NCBI GenBank assembly: GCA_030605085.1 | Contig: JAUWBH010000133.1 | Location: 1 to 17,255 of the forward strand | Length of the DNA: 17,255 nt | Direction of reading: 5' to 3' | Origin: Promethearchaeota archaeon | Lineage (GTDB): Archaea > Asgardarchaeota > Lokiarchaeia > Sigynarchaeales > SOKP01 | Shown here: positions 13,125 to 17,255 of the stretch, piece by piece | How the letters are laid out: each line of letters starts with the position of its first letter | Numbering within the stretch: position 1 is the stretch's first letter | The notes under the pieces: model-generated | Seen by the model: only the letters and a program-made list of their open reading frames with translations | The model's database searches: none | Told to the model about the DNA's origin: nothing | Program-made: the position numbers and the translations under genes

Positions 13125-13745
13125 TTAAGCTTCTTTAAAATTATAATTTTCTTTACCTTCTTTTTTTTCAAATATAAATTTCCTACTACATGGATTAAAT
13201 AAATCTTCAGAATAAACAGTTAATTCTATATAATAAGTACCGAGAGGATATTCTGTTCCAATTTGACTTAAATACCTATCACTATATAAGAAAAAATTAG
13301 TAGAATAGACTTTAAGAACATCTAAAAACTCTTTATCACCCCTATTTATTGTTATAGGTTTAAAATCCTTTTCAACATCAACTTGAGTTTCTGAAGTAAT
13401 AATCCGACGAGACCAGTGTAAAATTGCCACATCCTCCTCCATAATTTTTTCAGAGTTGCGAGTTTTTTGGTAAATTTGTGCTTTTGCTTCACAATTATGA
13501 AGAGTTCTTTTTCCTGTATTCTCAACTTGTACTCTTAATATAATAAAATCATCATTTTTATCTATCATTTGAAAAAATTTATTATCTTCATACTTAATAT
13601 TTAGATTTGATTTAATTACCCAGTTTTGATAAAAGATGATTGAGATGTATATCAGTGTAGAAATAATTCCGAAAAAATTAAAAAACAAATTTATTAAATC
13701 TAAATCTTTTGAAGTTATAAAAATTATAAATGGAACAATCAACAA
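13125..13745 (-). CDS. Membrane-anchored beta-rich protein with uncertain start
   Basis: 206 residues from a TTG. The frame stays open 19 codons further (to 13802) with no ATG or GTG, adding a basic, hydrophobic KKKLFIILFLFLIILL. A full first membrane helix therefore needs those upstream codons. A second helix follows (LINLFFNFFGIISTLIYISI, about 17-36). The rest (45-206) is beta-rich, with DDFIILRVQVENTGKRTLHN resembling an immunoglobulin-like strand pair (NTGKRTL) and TYYIELTVYSEDL. It is probably an Ig-like domain held at the membrane. The lack of a good start, next to a divergent gene with the same defect, suggests the 5' end was cut. Confidence 0.55.
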   Translation of the reverse strand: MLIVPFIIFITSKDLDLINLFFNFFGIISTLIYISIIFYQNWVIKSNLNIKYEDNKFFQMIDKNDDFIILRVQVENTGKRTLHNCEAKAQIYQKTRNSEKIMEEDVAILHWSRRIITSETQVDVEKDFKPITINRGDKEFLDVLKVYSTNFFLYSDRYLSQIGTEYPLGTYYIELTVYSEDLFNPCSRKFIFEKKEGKENYNFKEA

Positions 13746-13778
13746 GATAATCAGAAATAAAAATAGAATTATAAATAA

Positions 13779-14960
13779 CTTCTTTTTATAAATAAATCTG
13801 ATTTAGAATATCTATTTAATAACCAAATAATCGAAAGAAAAACATTAGAGTATAAAGGACGATTACCAACCAATACGGATGAAGATAAGAAGAAGTTTTT
13901 AGCAAGTATATCTTCATTTGCGAATGCTAGTGGAGGGGATTTATTAATAGGTATTAGAGAGGATAGAAACACAGGAGCTCCATTAGCTCCTTTGGAGGGT
14001 ATTCCAATTCTCAATAAGGATCAAGAAATTTTAAGGTTGGAACAAATAATTAGGGATGGGATTGAACCTAATATACCCTCATCTTGTATTAATATTCACT
14101 CAATAGAAATTTCAAATAACAATTTTGTATTATTAATCAGGATTCGAAAAAGTTGGTTAAGTCCTCATAGAATTTCTTTCAAAAAATCACATAAATTTTA
14201 TTCTAGGAGCACAAATGGAAAATATCTTTTAGACATTCAAGAATTGCGTTCTGCTTTCATTTTATCGGAAACACTTACAGAAAAAATAAGAAATTTTAGA
14301 GAAGATAGAATATCTAAAATAATATCTGATGAAATCCCCTTACCTTTATATAATGAGGGAAAAATGATATTACATTTAATCCCTTTTAGTTCGTTTGAAC
14401 CTGGAAAATCATATGAAATAGAACTTATAACTAAAAAGGTTACACGATTTAAACCAATGTTTACTTCACAATGGGATAACCGGTATAATTTAGATGGATA
14501 TCTTGTTTATTTTCTAAAGCAAAATGGAAGAAGATGGGCTACTTACACTCAGTTATTTCGAAATGGAATAATAGAAGCAGCAGAAGACTTTTTTTTAAAT
14601 AAAATAGAGGATAAAATCCTTCCTATTACTTCGATAGAAGAACAGATTATAAATAGCATAAATAACTATATTGAAGTATTTCAAATAATTGAAGTTGACC
14701 CTCCAATTTTTGTTTTTTTAACAATTACAGGGGTTAGAGATTATTATTATCCTACTAAAGAAATGAAAATACTTGGAAAAGAAACTCCTATCGAAAGAGA
14801 TATTTTAAATTTACCTGAAATAATTATAGAAAAAATTGAAATTGTTTTTGAAGAAATTGGTAAAATAATGAGACCATGTTTCGATTCCATTTGGAATTCC
14901 TGTGGAATTTCTAAATCTCCTAATTATGATGAGAATGGAGAGTGGAAAAAGACTAGATAA
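13779..14960 (+). CDS. Second AlbA_2 (Schlafen-like) protein, start codon missing
   Basis: The frame is open from 13779 to the stop at 14958-14960, but there is no ATG, GTG or TTG before 13992. Starting at that TTG would discard the core of the domain. The upstream codons clearly belong: DLEYLFNNQIIERKTLEYKG, then ISSFANASGGDLLIGIRED, then APLEGI, match AlbA_2 proteins and parallel the protein at 11014. Further on, KKSHKFYSRSTNGKYLLD (compare YRFYIR) completes the domain. The C-terminal half (about residues 180-390) is mixed and unknown (TITGVRDYYYPTKEM). Only a few N-terminal residues seem lost, so translation may use a rare start such as ATA (13788) or the gene may be silenced. It overlaps the open region of the divergent membrane gene at 13779-13802. 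Confidence 0.65.
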   Translation, partial: LLFINKSDLEYLFNNQIIERKTLEYKGRLPTNTDEDKKKFLASISSFANASGGDLLIGIREDRNTGAPLAPLEGIPILNKDQEILRLEQIIRDGIEPNIPSSCINIHSIEISNNNFVLLIRIRKSWLSPHRISFKKSHKFYSRSTNGKYLLDIQELRSAFILSETLTEKIRNFREDRISKIISDEIPLPLYNEGKMILHLIPFSSFEPGKSYEIELITKKVTRFKPMFTSQWDNRYNLDGYLVYFLKQNGRRWATYTQLFRNGIIEAAEDFFLNKIEDKILPITSIEEQIINSINNYIEVFQIIEVDPPIFVFLTITGVRDYYYPTKEMKILGKETPIERDILNLPEIIIEKIEIVFEEIGKIMRPCFDSIWNSCGISKSPNYDENGEWKKTR

Positions 14961-14997
14961 TAATAAACATTTCGAATCCTTGTAAAAAAACATACAA

Positions 14998-15331
14998 TTG
15001 AATGATTTTTTTGATAAAATACAATTGACCAACTTTTTAAAAGCAGTTTCAAAAGATTTAGATCAAGAAGAACTTGAGGTCATAGAACATATTTGAAATC
15101 TGCCCTAATCGTGAGGAACAATTGTTATCATATAAAATTTTTTCCTTGTTTATTCATGGTATTAAAGATAGTTTGTTGTTTTTAGACGAAATGAACAATG
15201 TTTAGAACTCTGGTCGAGTTCTACTAGAACTCACTATGCCTATTCGTATTAAAATAGGTTTACGAGGCGGAATAAAAGTTAAAAGTAACTTAAATTTATG
15301 TGAGTATGACGAAAAATTGAAAAACGTTTAA
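14998..15331 (+). pseudogene. Decayed gene with a frameshift and an internal TAG
   Basis: From TTG 14998 a frame reads NDFFDKIQLTNFLKAVSKDL and on to a TGA at 15094. The next frame takes over (CPNREEQLLSYKIFSLF, then KDSLLFLDEMNNV) to a TAG at 15203. It continues as GRVLLELTMPIRIKIGL and then KVKSNLNLCEYDEKLKNV to TAA 15329. Protein-like composition on both sides of each lesion shows a once-continuous gene of about 110 codons. No family was recognised. It lies directly after the second AlbA_2 gene on the same strand and may have been its partner. A hairpin (15216-15232) sits just after the TAG. Confidence 0.5.
15216..15232. repeat. Hairpin GAGTTCT-ACT-AGAACTC with extra copy of one arm
   Basis: A perfect 7-bp stem. 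AGAACTC also occurs at 15204-15210, just upstream, so the left arm could pair with either copy. It lies at the nonsense codon of the decayed gene and may be what disrupted it. Confidence 0.35.
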
Positions 15332-15559
15332 TTAACTTCGTAGTAATATGAAATATTGTTTATATCCCTTCCTTAAGGTTTCACAGTAGTATGAAAAAGA
15401 AAATTAATATGAGCAGGTCTAAATCTATTATTTTATTTTATTTTTTAATAATTTCTTTTCTAACCAAAGTATTACTTTAACATTTTTTCCAAGAAATTCC
15501 CTTCCAAATACATTTGAAGCAATCCATCTTTCAAATCAGTTATCCCTCCTTCTGTTCAA
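15332..15559 (-). pseudogene. Remnant of a gene downstream of the ubiquitin-like protein gene
   Basis: After the minus-strand gene ending at 15560, a strong Shine-Dalgarno AGGAGGGAT (15542-15550) is followed by a 20-codon frame from TTG 15534 (KDGLLQMYLEGNFLEK) to a stop at 15472. The next frame continues it (VKVILWLEKKLLKNK) to about 15430, implying a one-base shift in an A-run. The L-x-x-G-N-F-x-x-K-x-V-K-V-x-L shape recalls the last strand of a zinc-type alcohol dehydrogenase, but this is weak. Most likely a following gene in the operon was deleted. The rest of the region is AT-rich with no gene seen. Confidence 0.35.
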
Positions 15560-16648
15560 TCATCCCATAATTTGATCTATCTCTCTGTTTCCATGTTCCC
15601 TGCTGTCGCGCTTTTCGTTCTTTAGAATTTTACGCTTGAAAACTTCTTCGTCTTCGTCGGTAAGATAAACTTTTATCTCGTTTTCGTCGGGCTTAATACC
15701 AGCTTCCCTCAAAGTCACATCGTCCTGTAAAAATTGATCTTTAAATCGAATTAATATCTTTATAGAATCGTCTAATTCTAATCTCTTTTGATACTCTTTC
15801 TTTAACTCTTTCACTTTCGCGTCTAAATTCCAATTCAGAGTTTTTTCTTCTTTTTTACTTTCTTTTACATTTACCTCTGCTAACTGTTTTTCCTTTTCCA
15901 TATCTTCAGCTTTACTTAACCTTTCCTTTTTAACTAATGTGTTAATGTAATCCTTTAATTCTTCAAAACCGTCGTCGTTGCTTGTTGTACTTGCTATTTT
16001 GGAGTTATTGTCGTAAACTTTCATGATTTCCTTTTCTTTCTCGTATTCCGTATCAAATTCTAAATCCTTCCTTACATTTTGGATGTAATCGTTTTTGTCG
16101 TTACCATTGGTCATATCTTTCATTTCCTCCTCAATACTATTATTTTTTTCTTCTATAATATTAACTTTAACATCTATTTCGTTACTTTTTTCTATACACT
16201 TAGGATTTATCAAATTATTCTCGTATTCGTAATATTCGTATTCTGGTTCAAATTGTAGCTCTTTAACTTCGTATTTTTCTTCACTTATCACATTTTTAAC
16301 TCTGTTATCCTTCAAATCTTTCATTTCCTCGTTACTTCTATATAAGTTATCTTCGTACAGAGAAGATAAAAACAAATACGCTGAAACGCACAATATTATG
16401 AAGAAAATGTTGCTATAAACAACTGAATCTGAAGATTTCAACGATAAAAGCGTTTGGTTTAAGTTAGAGGCTGATATTATAACGTAAAGAATTACCAATA
16501 TTACGATTAAAGAAATTATTGCTAATTTTAATTGTAACGAATAGAAGCTTTTACTTCGATATTTATAAAATAACACTATTAAAACTAAAACGCTGGTTAA
16601 AATTAAATAAACTAAGAAAAACTCGAAAGAAGAAATGAAATTTGACAT
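15560..16648 (-). CDS. Membrane-anchored protein with a C-terminal ubiquitin-like fold (putative)
   Basis: 362 residues. Three membrane helices come first (about 9-28, 40-61, 78-97). A long, very acidic and lysine-rich cytoplasmic part follows (100-255; Glu/Asp/Lys/Asn, partly coiled coil). The C-terminal region 257-330 follows ubiquitin order: strand AEVNVKES, turn, strand KTLNWNL, helix AKVKELKKEYQKR, then IKILIRFKDQFLQDDVTLRE and AGIKPDENEIKVYL. The last two align with ubiquitin LIFAGKQLEDGRTLSDYNI and its final strand, sharing L-I, Q, L, D, T-L, I and L at matching spacing. After that lies a basic/acidic tail ending in MG, so there is no diglycine conjugation end. This resembles the eukaryotic layout of membrane proteins with a fixed ubiquitin-like domain. 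The membrane part is clear; the fold is inferred by eye. Confidence 0.6.
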   Translation of the reverse strand: MSNFISSFEFFLVYLILTSVLVLIVLFYKYRSKSFYSLQLKLAIISLIVILVILYVIISASNLNQTLLSLKSSDSVVYSNIFFIILCVSAYLFLSSLYEDNLYRSNEEMKDLKDNRVKNVISEEKYEVKELQFEPEYEYYEYENNLINPKCIEKSNEIDVKVNIIEEKNNSIEEEMKDMTNGNDKNDYIQNVRKDLEFDTEYEKEKEIMKVYDNNSKIASTTSNDDGFEELKDYINTLVKKERLSKAEDMEKEKQLAEVNVKESKKEEKTLNWNLDAKVKELKKEYQKRLELDDSIKILIRFKDQFLQDDVTLREAGIKPDENEIKVYLTDEDEEVFKRKILKNEKRDSREHGNREIDQIMG

Positions 16649-16774
16649 TTTCCTACAAATTTTTATAACTACACCTTATGCAACCTATAAAATATTAGAA
16701 AATGGAATTTAAATAATACGAGATTTTTTCAAGATGAAAGCTTTTTAATTGGCTTTTTGTTGAAAAATAAGGGT

Positions 16775-16890
16775 GATTCCTGCCAACGAGACCTAAAGAT
16801 AAGGTCGAAATTTACATAAGAGGAGGGCAAAATTAGAGTGTATTGAAATACACTCACCACAAGACATAAATCCAGGGTGTGACAGGAGTC
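16775..16890 (+). ncRNA. Candidate structured RNA, multi-branched
   Basis: GATTCCTGCCA (16775-16785) pairs with TGACAGGAGTC (16880-16890) through about 10 of 11 positions, including one G-U pair. Inside this closing stem are GACCT-AAAGATA-AGGTC (about 16790-16806) and a perfect 8-bp hairpin GAGTGTAT-TGAA-ATACACTC. The 3' end runs into ATTTTT, an archaeal-style terminator. A TATA-like TTTAAATA near 16709-16716 would start a plus-strand transcript some 35-40 bases upstream. It does not match tRNA, SRP RNA, RNase P or a riboswitch that I know. Strand is assigned from the T-run. No reading frame fits; a GTG after the internal GAGGAGGG stops after two codons. Confidence 0.5.
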
Positions 16891-17032
16891 ATTTTTGAAG
16901 TCTATATGTTTGATCTTTAAATTTGAAACTATATTTTATATTAACACCACTATAACTATATCACCCTAAGTATTTAATTCTTAATGTAACATTGGTGTAA
17001 CAATTTTAGTATAAACAATGAACTAATTTACT
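16891..17032. other. Intergenic region after the candidate RNA
   Basis: AT-rich. ACACCA (about 16944) and TGGTGT (about 16993) form a loose 6-bp inverted repeat. No gene is seen. Confidence 0.3.
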
Positions 17033-17167
17033 TTATTTATTCTCTTGTTCATTTTTGAAATAAAAACTAAAATCTGCGTAAGGGACTGGATTAGGTTCCT
17101 CACAATGTGGACACATCTTCGTTTTTGTGGATATTTCTTTACTACAATACTTGCAATTAGTCGTTAC
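17033..17167 (-). pseudogene. Small zinc-ribbon protein with damaged start
   Basis: A minus-strand frame of 44 codons reads VTTNCKYCSKEISTKTKMC, then PHCEEPNPVPYADFSFYF, ending at a TAA (17035-17033). Two CxxC knuckles 13 residues apart are typical of archaeal zinc ribbons. Upstream is a good ribosome binding site GAGGTGA, but the ATG after it is followed at once by TAA and lies in another frame. In the coding frame only GTA is available where the start should be. A small insertion (for example TA) after the ATG would explain this. It is a recently broken gene, a sequencing error, or a rare start codon. Confidence 0.5.
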
Positions 17168-17255
17168 ATATTCACCTCTATAATTTAAATTGCATTAAAT
17201 ATGAACCTCAACACGAATCAAGTAGTGTTTCAAATATTTATTTGTAGGGTTTTAT

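Noticed and set aside
16818..16850. Protein start after GAGGAGGG inside the candidate RNA
   Set aside because: The following GTG reaches a TGA after two codons, so no peptide is encoded.
16775..16890. Known riboswitch, SRP or RNase P RNA
   Set aside because: Length and conserved motifs did not match any that I could recall; left as an unnamed structured RNA.
1..17255. CRISPR array
   Set aside because: No regularly spaced repeat of 20-40 bases was seen anywhere in the window.

Overview
This is an AT-rich archaeal window. Orc1/Cdc6 and transcription factor B (TFB) make the archaeal assignment firm. A tandem Roadblock/LC7 protein beside an MglA-type small GTPase, and a membrane protein that seems to end in a ubiquitin-like fold, suggest an Asgard archaeon, perhaps Lokiarchaeia-like. 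That narrower placement is inference from gene content. No rRNA or tRNA was seen.

Layout. At 1-1045 are an uncertain reading frame, an inverted repeat and a clear 38-residue membrane or secreted peptide gene (738-854, minus). At 1045-1410 is a small beta-rich unknown protein. The AT-rich gap at 1411-1705 carries palindromes, spaced direct repeats and a TATA box. It precedes a broken mini-gene (1706-2027) that joins the extreme N-terminus of an Orc1/Cdc6 protein directly to its winged-helix end, with the whole ATPase domain missing. Then follows a plus-strand cluster: orc1/cdc6 (2047), a winged-helix regulator (3264), a degenerate Nif3-like protein (3581), tfb (4438) and a prepilin-peptidase-like protease (5379). 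It closes at a hairpin (6061-6081) facing a minus-strand membrane protein.

At 6847-8944 a small acidic helical protein, a double-Roadblock protein and an MglA-like GTPase form a second plus-strand cluster. These are probably a small-GTPase switch and its regulatory partner. A hydrophobic membrane protein follows at 9170.

From about 9.5 to 15.5 kb the window is largely gene debris with some intact accessory genes. It holds a TPR gene with two in-frame stops that runs into a flavodoxin-like gene lacking its N-terminus, two AlbA_2/Schlafen-type proteins, a HEPN (Rx4H) protein with a likely frameshift near its start, a membrane protein with no good start, and several frameshifted fragments. It resembles an eroding defence or accessory island. 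At 15560-16648 is the putative membrane-anchored ubiquitin-like protein. After it come a candidate structured RNA (16775-16890) and a small zinc-ribbon reading frame with a damaged start (17033-17167).

The most interesting signals are the ubiquitin-like C-terminus, the AAA+-less Orc1/Cdc6 mini-gene, the Roadblock-GTPase pair, the Nif3-like protein without its metal ligands, and the candidate RNA.
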